Source: SCTD01 sp036675425
GTDB taxonomy: Bacteria > Actinomycetota > Actinomycetes > Mycobacteriales > SCTD01
Direction: 5' to 3'
Assembly: GCA_036675425.1 (NCBI GenBank)
Contig: JAKFFB010000114.1
Location: forward strand, 1 to 28,499
Length of the DNA: 28,499 nt
Shown: one piece after another, positions 7,355 to 15,019 of the stretch
Numbering within the stretch: position 1 is the first letter of the stretch
Layout: every line of letters starts with the position of its first letter
Notes under the pieces: generated by a model
Seen by the model: the letters and a program-made list of their open reading frames with translations, nothing else
What the model was told of the DNA's origin: nothing
The model's database searches: none
Program-made: the position numbers and the translations under genes

Positions 7355-8712
7355 GGCCCGTCGCGCTCGGCCTGCGGGCCCGCATCACCGCGGTCTTCGC
7401 CGCCGGCGCACTCGCCCTCTCCGCCTCGCTCGCCTTCGCGACCTACGAGCTCACCCGGAGCAACCTGCTCGACGAGCGGGAGCGCGCCGCGGTCAGAGCG
7501 GCGTACCTCGACGCGTCGTTCGTCCGCACCGGTCTCGGCGGCGCGGACCCCGACATCGTCGCGGCGCTGCAGAACCTGGACACCGGTGAGGTGCGCCGCC
7601 CGCTGGTACGACGGGACGGGCAGTGGTTCGCGCGCACCGCGGACAACGGGCTCACCGGCGCGATCCCCGGGGAGCTGCAGCGCCTGGTCGACGACGGGAC
7701 CCCTGCGGTGCAACGGGTTCCGCTGCGCGACAGCTCCGCGCTGGTCGTCGGGGTGCCGCTGACGTCGGTGGGCGCGTCGTACTACGAGATCAGCCCGCTG
7801 ATGGAGCTCGAGCGGACGCTGAGGGTGCTGTGGCGCGCGCTCACCGCGGTGGCGCTCGTGACGACCTTCGCCGGCGCCTTCGTCGGCTGGTGGGCCTCGC
7901 GCCGGGTGCTGCGGCCGCTCGCCTCCGTCGCCGCCGCCGCCGGCACGATCGCGTCCGGCGACTTCACCGCACGGGTCGCCCGCGACACCGACCCCGACCT
8001 CGACAAGCTGGCCGTGTCGTTCAACCGGATGGTCGACGAGGTGTCGGCCCGGTCGGAGGCGGACCGGCGCTTCGCGGCCGACGTCAGCCACGAGCTGCGC
8101 TCGCCGCTGCAGACGCTGTCGGCGGCGACGACCGTGCTGGCCCGCCGCCGCGACTCGCTCGACGACCGGACCGCCGCGGCCGTCGACCTGCTCACCGACG
8201 AGGTGACGCGCTTCGAGTCCCTGGTCACCGACCTGCTGGAGCTGGCGAAGTCCGACCGCCCCGCGGAGCGACGGCCGACCGACGTCGTGGCGCTCACCCG
8301 CGGGCTGCTCACGTCGCGCCGGCTGCCCGAGCGGCTGCTGGAGGTCTCCGGCGAGGCGCAGGTGCTCGACGTCGACCCGCGCCGCTTCGAGCAGATCCTG
8401 GCCAACCTCGTCGACAACGCGACCCGGCACGGCGGCGGTCTGCTCCGGGTCGGCCTGCGGGTGGCCGACGACGAGCTGGAGCTCCAGGTCGACGACGAGG
8501 GCGCCGGCGTGCCCGTGGACGAGCGGGAGCTCATCTTCGACCGCTTCGCGCGCGGACGGGCGGCGAGCATGCGCGGCGGCAGCGAGGGGACCGGCCTCGG
8601 GCTCGCGCTCGTCGGCCAGCACGTGCAGGCCCACCGCGGCACGGTCGAGGTGCTGGACCGGCCGGGCGGCGGCGCGCGCTTCCGCGTCGTGATCCCGGGG
8701 GAGGCGCCGTGA
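7351..8712 (+). CDS. Membrane sensor histidine kinase
   Basis: The 453-residue protein begins at TTG 7351, overlapping the regulator's stop by 4 bp (TTGA); no better start precedes the first membrane helix. TM1 is at about residues 10-32, an extracytoplasmic sensor of about 125 residues follows, and TM2 is at about 160-182. After it come a HAMP linker (183-235), a DHp domain with His247 in ADVSHELRSPLQT, and an HATPase domain with the N-box LANLVDNATRHGG, DEGAGVP and EGTGLGLALV. It autophosphorylates His247 and passes the phosphate to the neighbouring regulator. The sensor domain has no recognisable ligand motif. Its stop overlaps the lipoprotein start (GTGA), so all three genes form one translationally coupled operon. 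Confidence 0.88.
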   Translation: MRPVALGLRARITAVFAAGALALSASLAFATYELTRSNLLDERERAAVRAAYLDASFVRTGLGGADPDIVAALQNLDTGEVRRPLVRRDGQWFARTADNGLTGAIPGELQRLVDDGTPAVQRVPLRDSSALVVGVPLTSVGASYYEISPLMELERTLRVLWRALTAVALVTTFAGAFVGWWASRRVLRPLASVAAAAGTIASGDFTARVARDTDPDLDKLAVSFNRMVDEVSARSEADRRFAADVSHELRSPLQTLSAATTVLARRRDSLDDRTAAAVDLLTDEVTRFESLVTDLLELAKSDRPAERRPTDVVALTRGLLTSRRLPERLLEVSGEAQVLDVDPRRFEQILANLVDNATRHGGGLLRVGLRVADDELELQVDDEGAGVPVDERELIFDRFARGRAASMRGGSEGTGLGLALVGQHVQAHRGTVEVLDRPGGGARFRVVIPGEAP

Positions 8713-9293
8713 AGCGGGCGCTCGTGGCGCTGCTGCTCGTGACCGCGTGCGGGGTGCCGACCGACCCGTCGCCGCGGGCGCTCGACCCGGAGGCGGCGCC
8801 GTTCGGGGTGCTCGGCGAGCCGACGACGGCGCCCGAGGGCGACGGCCGGGTGGCGCTCTACTTCGTCCGCGGCGACCGGGTGGTGCTGCAGCCGCGGCCG
8901 GTGGAGCGGTCGACGACGATCCGGCAGCTGCTGGACCTGCTGCTCGAGGGGCCCACCCCGGAGCAGGTCGCCGCCGGGACGCGCTCGGAGATCCCGCCCG
9001 ACGTGCGCGTGGAGGACGTCGAGGTCTCCGGCCGCGACGTCGCGGTCGTCACGCTGGCGGTCGGCGACAACCAGGTCGGCACGTCGCCGCTCGGCTTCGC
9101 GCAGATCGTCGCGACGCTGACCGCCCCGGGCCGGGCCCGCTCGGTCCGCTTCCGGCTCGACGGCGAGGACCTGCCGGTGCCCCGCGGCGACGGCTCGCTC
9201 ACCAGCGACCCGCTCGACCGGTCCGACTACGCGGACCTGCTGCTGCTGCAGACCCCGGGGCCGTCGGGGACGCCCTCTCCCGCGCCGTCCTGA
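8709..9293 (+). CDS. GerMN-domain lipoprotein linked to two-component system
   Basis: The 194-residue product starts at GTG 8709, inside the kinase stop (GTGA). The short signal peptide VKRALVALLLVTAC ends in a lipobox with Cys14, so it should be lipid-anchored on the outer face of the membrane. Residues of about 48-170 form a GerMN domain: VALYFVRGDRVVLQP, a TIRQLLDLLLEGPTPEQ helix and VTLAVGDN. The tail is rich in Pro, Ser and Gly. GerMN domains also occur in LpqB, the lipoprotein that modulates the MtrAB two-component system; by analogy this smaller protein, which lacks LpqB's beta-propeller, may adjust signalling by the kinase. That role is inference from operon position. Confidence 0.75.
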   Translation: MKRALVALLLVTACGVPTDPSPRALDPEAAPFGVLGEPTTAPEGDGRVALYFVRGDRVVLQPRPVERSTTIRQLLDLLLEGPTPEQVAAGTRSEIPPDVRVEDVEVSGRDVAVVTLAVGDNQVGTSPLGFAQIVATLTAPGRARSVRFRLDGEDLPVPRGDGSLTSDPLDRSDYADLLLLQTPGPSGTPSPAPS

Positions 9294-9304
9294 CCGCACC
9301 GGAC

Positions 9305-9310
9305 TAGCGT
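9305..9310 (+). promoter_or_regulatory. -10 hexamer (TAGCGT) for leaderless mshD
   Basis: TAGCGT is followed by a 6-nt spacer and ATG 9317 with no Shine-Dalgarno, the classic leaderless arrangement. It makes mshD an independent unit although it lies only 23 nt after the lipoprotein gene. Confidence 0.5.
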
Positions 9311-9316
9311 CGGCCC

Positions 9317-10273
9317 ATGTCCCCGACCTGCGACGTCCTCGGCCGCCTCTCGCCGCCGGACGTGCAGGCGGTGCACGCGCTCGTGCAGCAGGTGGAGGCC
9401 GCGGACGGGACCGCCCCGCTGTCCGAGCACGTGCTGCTGCACCTGCCCCACGGCGGTGACACCGAGGTGCGCAACCTGCTGGTGCGGGAGGACGGGACGG
9501 TCCTCGCGTACGCCCATCTCGACGTCACCGACCAGGTCGAGGGGTCGAGCGCGGAGCTCGCCGTCGCGCCGGCGGCGCGCGGCCGGGGGCTGGCCAAGGC
9601 GCTGGTCACCGAGCTGCTCCGGCAGACCCCCGACGGGCGGCTGCGGCTGTGGGCGCACGGCGACTCCCCGGCGGCCGCTGCGATGGCCGAGCGGATGGGC
9701 TTCGCGCGCAGCCGCGTGCTCTTCCAGATGCGCCGCTCGCTGGAGCTGCCGCTGCCGGAACCCGTTGCACCGCAAGGGGTTTCGCTGCGGACCTTCGTCC
9801 CCGGTCAGGACGAGCAGGCGTGGACCGAGCTGAACAACCGGGCCTTCGCCGACCACCCCGACCAGGGCGGCTGGGGGGTGCACGAGGTGGAGCTGCGCGA
9901 GAAGGAGCCGTGGTTCGACCCGCGCGGGTTCTTCCTCGCCGAGCGCGACGGCACGCTGGTCGGCTTCCACTGGACCAAGGTGCACGGCGGGCACGGCGGC
10001 GACACCCCGCACGAGCACGACCAGGACCACCCGGCGCACGAGCACCACGACCACCCGCCGATCGGCGAGGTCTACATCGTCGGCGTCGACCCCGCGGAGC
10101 AGGGCCGCGGGCTGGGGCCGTGGCTGACGCTCGTCGGGCTGCACAGCCTGCGGGACCGGGGGCTCACCTCCGTGCTGCTCTACGTGGACGAGAGCAACGC
10201 CGCGGCCGTCAGGACGTACGAGCGGCTGGGCTTCACCCGGCACGCGGTGGACGTGATGTACAGCCGCGGTTGA
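9317..10273 (+). CDS. mshD: Mycothiol synthase (tandem GNAT acetyltransferase)
   Basis: MshD transfers an acetyl group from acetyl-CoA to Cys-GlcN-Ins, the last step of mycothiol synthesis in the cytoplasm. The 318-residue protein has two GNAT domains: one at about residues 1-145, with a weak acetyl-CoA loop (VAPAARGRGLAKALV), and one at about 150-318, with the conserved GWGVHEVELREKEPWFDP, FHWTKVHGG and IGEVYIVGVDPAEQGRGLG segments and the end LYVDESNAAAVRTYERLGF. An unusual His-, Asp- and Glu-rich insert (about residues 228-251) lies between WTKVHGG and IGEVY. Mycothiol is the reductant for actinobacterial arsenate reductases, which makes its location near arsenic genes of interest, although mshD is a housekeeping gene and near pst genes in many actinomycetes. 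Confidence 0.93.
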   Translation: MSPTCDVLGRLSPPDVQAVHALVQQVEAADGTAPLSEHVLLHLPHGGDTEVRNLLVREDGTVLAYAHLDVTDQVEGSSAELAVAPAARGRGLAKALVTELLRQTPDGRLRLWAHGDSPAAAAMAERMGFARSRVLFQMRRSLELPLPEPVAPQGVSLRTFVPGQDEQAWTELNNRAFADHPDQGGWGVHEVELREKEPWFDPRGFFLAERDGTLVGFHWTKVHGGHGGDTPHEHDQDHPAHEHHDHPPIGEVYIVGVDPAEQGRGLGPWLTLVGLHSLRDRGLTSVLLYVDESNAAAVRTYERLGFTRHAVDVMYSRG

Positions 10274-10324
10274 TTGACAGACGTCGATGCGTACGGCACT
10301 CTTGCCGTATCGACATCGATCAAT
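10273..10324 (+). promoter_or_regulatory. Imperfect inverted repeat, probable ArsR/SmtB-family operator
   Basis: The arm ATTGACAGACGTCGATGCG (10273-10291) pairs with the reverse complement of 10306-10324 at 15 of 19 positions. Inside it is a perfect 7-bp pair, TACGGCA (10292-10298) and TGCCGTA (10303-10309), around CTCT. The half-site ATTGATcgATGTCGAT resembles ArsR-family sites (ATCGAnnTnGAT cores). It ends 10 nt before GTG 10335, so a bound repressor would block transcription. The identity of the repressor is inferred; no arsR gene is in the window. Confidence 0.55.
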
Positions 10325-10334
10325 GGAGGCTGCT

Positions 10335-11546
10335 GTGAGCGCACTGCCCGTCATCGTCATCGGGGCCGGCCCGGTGGGGCTCGCCGCCGGAGCCCACCTG
10401 CGCGACCGCGGGCTGCCGGTCGTCGTGCTCGAGGCGGGGGACGCCGTGGGGGCGGCCGTCCGCGAGTGGGGGCACATCCGCACCTTCACCCCGTGGCAGT
10501 GGATCGTCGACCCGACCGCCGAGCGGCTGCTGGGAGCCACCGGCTGGACCCGGCCGGCGACCCCGGTGCCGCCGACCGGTGCCGAGCTGGCGTCGGAGTA
10601 CCTGGAGCCGCTGGCCGCCGCTCTCGGCGACGCCGTCCGGACCGGCGCGCGGGTGTCGTCGGTGACCCGCGACGGCGCGGACCTCGTGGTCCGGCTCAGC
10701 GACGGCGAGGAGCTCCGCGGCTCGGCCGTCATCGACGCCTCCGGGACCTGGAGCGGCCAGAACGGGCTGGGCGCTGCTGGTGAGGACCGGGCGGAGGCCT
10801 TCCTCGTCGGACCGCTGCCGGACGTGCTCGGCCGTGACCGGGCGCGCTTCGCCGGCCGCCGCACGCTGGTCGTGGGCGCCGGGCACTCGGCCGCCAACAC
10901 GCTGCTCGCGCTCGGCGAGCTGGCCCGGCAGGAGCCCGGCACCGAGGTCGTCTGGGCGGTCCGCGGCGGCAGCCCGGAGCGCGTCTACGGCGGAGGCGAG
11001 GCCGACCAGCTGGAGGCCCGCGGCCGGCTCGGCAGCGACCTGCAGCACCTCGTCGACACCGGCGCGGTCGAGCTGCACACCGGCTTCGCGATCGACGAGG
11101 TGGCGGTTGCGGGCGACACCGCGACGGTCCGCTCCGGTGACCGCGAGATCAGCGGGCTGCACAACGTGGCCGCAGCAACCGGCTTCTCCCCCGACCTGTC
11201 GATGCTGTCCGGGCTGGACCTCGACCTGGACCCGTTCGTGCAGGCACCCGCCAGGCTGGCGCCGCTCATCGACCCGCGCTTCCACAGCTGCGGGACCGTG
11301 CCGCCGCACGGGCACCGCGACCTGGCGCACCCCGAGCCCGGCTTCTACGTCGTCGGCATGAAGTCCTACGGCACGGCGCCGACCTTCCTGGTCACCACCG
11401 GCAACGAGCAGGTGCGCAGCGTCGTCGCCGCTCTCGCCGGGGACCTCACGGCGGCCGACGCCGTCGAGCTGGTGCTGCCCGAGACCGGCGTCTGCTCGAT
11501 CGGCCCGACCGGGGAGGAGCTCACCGAGGGGTGCTGCGTGGCGTGA
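10335..11546 (+). CDS. FAD/NAD(P)-dependent flavoprotein monooxygenase, ArsO-like
   Basis: The 403-residue protein starts at GTG 10335, 5 nt after GGAGG. It has an FAD-binding Rossmann motif at the N-terminus (VIVIGAGPVGLAAG), the family segment EWGHIRTFTPWQWIVDPTAE, a second nucleotide-binding motif (TLVVGAGHSAANTLLAL) and a C-terminal GFYVVGMKSYGTAPTFLV. This is the single-component flavoprotein family that recurs in actinobacterial ars operons and is called ArsO there; its reaction is not firmly established in my knowledge. The C-terminus is EGCCVA, a vicinal Cys pair that could bind As(III) or serve in thiol exchange. It is coupled to the MFS gene and controlled by the inverted repeat upstream. 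A role in metalloid oxidation is inference. Confidence 0.6.
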   Translation: MSALPVIVIGAGPVGLAAGAHLRDRGLPVVVLEAGDAVGAAVREWGHIRTFTPWQWIVDPTAERLLGATGWTRPATPVPPTGAELASEYLEPLAAALGDAVRTGARVSSVTRDGADLVVRLSDGEELRGSAVIDASGTWSGQNGLGAAGEDRAEAFLVGPLPDVLGRDRARFAGRRTLVVGAGHSAANTLLALGELARQEPGTEVVWAVRGGSPERVYGGGEADQLEARGRLGSDLQHLVDTGAVELHTGFAIDEVAVAGDTATVRSGDREISGLHNVAAATGFSPDLSMLSGLDLDLDPFVQAPARLAPLIDPRFHSCGTVPPHGHRDLAHPEPGFYVVGMKSYGTAPTFLVTTGNEQVRSVVAALAGDLTAADAVELVLPETGVCSIGPTGEELTEGCCVA

Positions 11547-12772
11547 GGAGGCGGGACTTCCCCGGGTGGCGGATGGTCTGGGCGCTGTCGGCCACGTGCA
11601 CGGTGGCCTACGGCGTGCTGTTCTACGCCTTCGCCGTGTTCGTGGTGCCGATGCGGGAGGACCTCGGCGTCAGCACCGGGCAGCTGTCCGGGGCGCTCAG
11701 CCTCGCGATCGCCGTCAACGGCGCCGCGGCGATCTGGGTCGGCAAGCACCTCGACCGGCACGGCGCGCGCTGGCTGATGACCGGCGGCAGCCTGCTCGGC
11801 GCGGCCTCCGTCGTCGGCTGGTCGCAGGCGCAGAGCCTCCCGGCGCTCTACCTCGCCTTCGTCGGCGTCGGCCTGGCGGGCGCCGCGGTGATGTACGAGC
11901 CGGCGTTCGCGCTGGTGACCACGTGGTTCGACCGGGACCGCCCCGCGGCGCTGCTCACGCTCACCGTGGTCGCCGGCTTCGCGAGCACGATCTTCCTGCC
12001 GCTCTCCCAGGCACTTGTCGACGGGATCGGCTGGCGGTCAGCGCTTCTCGTGCTGGCCGGGCTGCTCGCGGCGTGCGCCGTCCCGCAGGCGGTGCTGCTG
12101 CGACGGGCCCCCGCCGACCTCGGCCTCGGGGTCGACGGCGACCCGCCCTCGGTCGTGCACGTCGAGGCGGAGACCGAGGAGCACGGCCCGCTGCTGCAGA
12201 GCTCGTGGCGCCGCCCGGCTGTTCGGCTGCTCACCCTCGCGTCGGTGCTCGAGACGCTCGCGGTGACCGTCGTCGCGGTGCACCTGGTGGCCTACCTGCG
12301 CGACACCGGCGCGGAGGCGGGGCTCGCCGCGACGGCCGCCGGCGCGATCGGGATCCTGTCCGTGGCCGGCCGGGTCGTCGTGACGTCGCTGGCGAGGAGG
12401 GTCGGCCTCGCGTCGCTCGCCGCGGTCATGGTGGGCGGCCAGGCCCTCGGCGTGGTCGCGCTGCTCACGCTCCCGCGCGGGCCGGGGGTCGTGCTCTTCG
12501 TGCTGCTGTTCGGCGCCGGCTTCGGCGTCATGACGATCGCCCGCCCGTCGCTGCTCGGCCGCTACGTGCCGCTGCGCGTCTTCGGCTCCGTCTCCGGCCG
12601 GCAGGCGCTGGCGATCGGCGCCGGCCGGGTCGTGGCGCCGGTGACCGCGGGGCTGGTCATCAGCGCCGTCGGCTACGACCCGGCGATGATCGCCGTCGCG
12701 GTCTGCTCGCTGGCGGCGGGCGCGCTGCTGGTCGGAGCCGAGCGGTCGTACGGGGTGGCTCCCCGGGGCTGA
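11543..12772 (+). CDS. MFS exporter, probable metalloid or organoarsenical efflux
   Basis: The protein of about 409 residues has about 12 transmembrane segments, from WRMVWALSATCTVAYGVLFY to the C-terminal MIAVAVCSLAAGALLVGAE, and the first-half loop GKHLDRHGARWLMTGG, a version of the MFS loop-2 signature. It resembles OFA-like MFS proteins. GTG 11543 overlaps the flavoprotein stop by 4 bp (GTGA); an in-frame GTG at 11531 is possible but would lengthen the overlap to 16 nt. Coupling to an ArsO-like enzyme and an ArsR-like operator suggests that it exports the product of that enzyme, as MFS exporters do in several arsenic operons. The substrate is not determined by sequence. Confidence 0.65.
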   Translation: MRRRDFPGWRMVWALSATCTVAYGVLFYAFAVFVVPMREDLGVSTGQLSGALSLAIAVNGAAAIWVGKHLDRHGARWLMTGGSLLGAASVVGWSQAQSLPALYLAFVGVGLAGAAVMYEPAFALVTTWFDRDRPAALLTLTVVAGFASTIFLPLSQALVDGIGWRSALLVLAGLLAACAVPQAVLLRRAPADLGLGVDGDPPSVVHVEAETEEHGPLLQSSWRRPAVRLLTLASVLETLAVTVVAVHLVAYLRDTGAEAGLAATAAGAIGILSVAGRVVVTSLARRVGLASLAAVMVGGQALGVVALLTLPRGPGVVLFVLLFGAGFGVMTIARPSLLGRYVPLRVFGSVSGRQALAIGAGRVVAPVTAGLVISAVGYDPAMIAVAVCSLAAGALLVGAERSYGVAPRG

Positions 12773-12833
12773 TCAACCCCGGGGTCGCTCACTTCTCAGC
12801 GCCGCGAGAAGTGAGGAAGTCCGGCGTTGATCA
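12770..12833. terminator. Nested inverted repeats, bidirectional terminator between MFS gene and pstA
   Basis: An inner 10-bp perfect stem (CTCACTTCTC 12788-12797, GAGAAGTGAG 12806-12815, 8-nt loop) is enclosed by an outer 8-bp pair, TGATCAAC (12770-12777) and GTTGATCA (12826-12833). The MFS stop codon TGA is part of the outer arm. The convergent pstA ends at 12851. Confidence 0.65.
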
Positions 12834-12850
12834 CAGGGGGGACCGCCCTG

Positions 12851-13924
12851 TCAGCGTCCGGTCTTCGGGGCGAACAGCGACGACACGAGCCGGGCGACCA
12901 GGTTGAGCAGCAGGACGATCACCATCAGCACCAGCGCCGCCGTCCAGGCGCGGTCGATGCCGAACCCCTTCGCGCCCGGTTGGGTGAAGGAGTAGAAGGT
13001 GAAGATCGGCAGCGTCTCCATCCGACCGTCGAACGGATCTGTGTTGATGCTCTTCGACGTCCCGGCGATGAGCAGCAGCGGCGCGGTCTCACCGATGACG
13101 CGGGCGATGGCGATGGTGATGCCGGTGGCGATGCCTGCGGCCGCGACGGGGAGGACGACCTTGATGATCGTGCGCCACTTCGGCACACCCAGGGCGTACG
13201 ACGCCTCTCGGAGCTCCGCCGGCACCAGCTTGAGCATCTCCTCCGACGCGCGGACCACGACGGGTGTCATCAGCACCGAGAGGGCGAAGGCGCCGCCGAT
13301 GCCGAAGCGCACGCCCGGCCCGAAGAAGATGACGAAGAAGGCGTAGGCGAACAGGCCGGCGACGATCGAGGGGATGCCGGTCATGACGTCGACCAGGAAG
13401 GTGACGGCGCGCGCCAGACGGCCCCGGCCGTACTCGACCAGGTAGATGGCGGTCAGCAGGCCTACGGGCACCGACATGAGGGTCGCCAGGCCCGTGATGA
13501 TGAGGGTGCCGACGATGGCGTGCTCGGCACCGCCGCCGGGACCGACGACGCTGCGCATCGTCGAGGTGAAGAACTCGGTGTCGAAGCGCTCAGCCCCCTT
13601 GGTCACCACCGTGTAGAGCAGGGACACCAGCGGTGCGAGGGCGCCGAGGAAGGCACCGGAGACGATCGCGGTCACGGTGCGGTCGGCGGCTCGGCGGCGG
13701 CCCTCTACCGCGCGCGAGACCGCGTGCAGCGCGAGGACGAACAGGACACCGGTGACGATCGCCGTCGTGACCGGTCCTCCGCCGAGGACGGCACGCAGCG
13801 CCAGGGCAAGCGCAAGGGCACCTGCCGCCAGGGCGTACGGGGCCCACGCCGGCAGCGGGGTGGTCGATCCGGCCAGAGTCGCTGAGGGGCTGGGGGTCCG
13901 GGGTGCAGTCATGGGGGTGCTCAT
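12851..13924 (-). CDS. pstA: Phosphate ABC transporter permease PstA
   Basis: The 357-residue membrane protein is one of the two permeases of the high-affinity phosphate importer. It has an extra N-terminal hydrophobic part (about residues 20-100), then the conserved core LVEYGRGRLARAVTFLVDVMTGIPSIVAG and the EAA loop LREASYALGVPKWRTIIKVVLP that contacts PstB, then the family-typical ETAPLLLIAGTSKSINTDPFDGRMETLP region. ATG 13924 overlaps the pstC stop by 4 bp (ATGA); a second ATG at 13912 is less likely given the coupling. It ends 18 bp from a bidirectional terminator. It is the last gene of the minus-strand pstS-pstC-pstA unit. Confidence 0.93.
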   Translation of the reverse strand: MSTPMTAPRTPSPSATLAGSTTPLPAWAPYALAAGALALALALRAVLGGGPVTTAIVTGVLFVLALHAVSRAVEGRRRAADRTVTAIVSGAFLGALAPLVSLLYTVVTKGAERFDTEFFTSTMRSVVGPGGGAEHAIVGTLIITGLATLMSVPVGLLTAIYLVEYGRGRLARAVTFLVDVMTGIPSIVAGLFAYAFFVIFFGPGVRFGIGGAFALSVLMTPVVVRASEEMLKLVPAELREASYALGVPKWRTIIKVVLPVAAAGIATGITIAIARVIGETAPLLLIAGTSKSINTDPFDGRMETLPIFTFYSFTQPGAKGFGIDRAWTAALVLMVIVLLLNLVARLVSSLFAPKTGR

Positions 13925-14910
13925 CCGGATGCTCCGTCGAACTCGGCGCGGCGCGCGAGCAGGCTGCGGGCCAGGAAGTTCACCGCGAAGGTGATGACGA
14001 AGAGCACCAGCCCCGTGGCGATCAGGACGTTGACCGAGATGCCCGTCGCCTCGGGGAACTGCGCGGCGATGTTGGCCGGGATCGTCGTCGGGTTGTCGCG
14101 GCTGATCAGGTTGAAGCTGACCCCGCCGGAGGCGGACAGGACGAGCAGCACGGCGATGGTCTCCCCCAGCGCCCGCCCCAGGCCGAGCATCGCGCCGGAG
14201 ACCATGCCGCTCCGGCCGTACGGCAGGACCGTCATCCGGATCATCTCCCAGCGCGTGGCCCCGAGCGCCAGGGACGCCTCCTCGTGCAGCTTCGGCGTCT
14301 GCAGGAAGACCTCGCGGTTGATGGCCGACATGATCGGCAGGATCATCACGGCGAGCACGATCGACGCGGTGAGGATCGTGCGGCCGGTCGAGGAACCGGG
14401 CCCGGCGAAGAACGGGATGAAGGACAGGTTCTCGCCGAGCCACTTGTACGTCGGCACGAGGTACGGCGCGAGGACGAGGAAGCCCCACGCGCCGTAGATC
14501 ACGCTCGGGATGGCGGCCAGCAGATCCACGAGGTAGCCCAGGGTGCGGGCCAGCCGGCGGTGGGCGAAGTGCGAGATGAACAGCGCGATGGCGATCGACA
14601 TCGGCGCCGCCATGAGCAGGGCGAGACCGGCCGACAGCAGGGTCCCGAAGACCAGCGGACCGAGGATGGCGAGGAAGGACTTCTTCCCCGGCAGGTCGGC
14701 GCTGTCGGCGCCCAGGACCGGCAGCGACTCGATGACCAGGAAGCCGGCGACGCCGGCAAGGACGAGCAGGATCAGGATGCCCGAGCCGGTGGACAGCCCT
14801 GAGAAGACCCGGTCACCGAGGCGGGTGCGGACGGCCGCAGCATCGCCGTGCGGGACCGGGCGGGACTCCGGCAGGACGCCGGTCGTCGGGCTGGGGGTCG
14901 GTGAGCTCAC
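13921..14910 (-). CDS. pstC: Phosphate ABC transporter permease PstC
   Basis: This 329-residue permease has a hydrophilic N-terminus (about residues 1-30) followed by six membrane segments, the first of which is GILILLVLAGVAGFLVIESLP. The permease core begins AGLALLMAAPMSIAIALFISHF; the EAA loop is EEASLALGATRWEMIRMTVLPYGR, shortened here to its key Glu-Glu-Ala and Gly-Ala-Thr residues, and is followed by GLGRALGETIAVLLVLSASG. It pairs with PstA to form the membrane channel. GTG 14910 has GAGAGG about 7 nt upstream. A strong hairpin stands between it and pstS, so it is probably expressed below pstS by partial read-through. Confidence 0.93.
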   Translation of the reverse strand: MSSPTPSPTTGVLPESRPVPHGDAAAVRTRLGDRVFSGLSTGSGILILLVLAGVAGFLVIESLPVLGADSADLPGKKSFLAILGPLVFGTLLSAGLALLMAAPMSIAIALFISHFAHRRLARTLGYLVDLLAAIPSVIYGAWGFLVLAPYLVPTYKWLGENLSFIPFFAGPGSSTGRTILTASIVLAVMILPIMSAINREVFLQTPKLHEEASLALGATRWEMIRMTVLPYGRSGMVSGAMLGLGRALGETIAVLLVLSASGGVSFNLISRDNPTTIPANIAAQFPEATGISVNVLIATGLVLFVITFAVNFLARSLLARRAEFDGASG

Positions 14911-14957
14911 CGGGAGCCTCTCGGGACGGGGGCGGTCACGGGGGACACGCTACGAGC

Positions 14958-15000
14958 ACGGGTCCGGGCGGCCACCGAGGTGGTGGCCGCCCGGACCCGT
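14958..15000 (-). terminator. Perfect 19-bp hairpin between pstS and pstC
   Basis: Bases 14958-14976 and 14982-15000 are perfect reverse complements around a 5-nt loop (GAGGT). It lies 19 nt after the pstS stop and 47 nt before the pstC start in the direction of transcription. No U-tract follows, so it probably acts as an attenuator or as an mRNA 3'-end stabiliser for pstS. Confidence 0.75.
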
Positions 15001-15019
15001 CATGCCGCGAAGCGAGGCG

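Noticed and set aside
6674..8712. The two-component pair as PhoP-PhoR
   Set aside because: It would fit the phosphate theme, but it is more than 4 kb from the Pho genes, lacks phoU, has no PHO box, and ends in a GerMN lipoprotein gene that is not a PhoPR partner. The sequence fits a CseB- or MtrA-like regulator equally well.
12827..14802. Long plus-strand open frames opposite pstA and pstC
   Set aside because: They are rich in Arg, Gly, Asp and His with no recognisable motif, while the minus strand encodes clear permeases. Such antisense frames are normal in DNA of this GC content.
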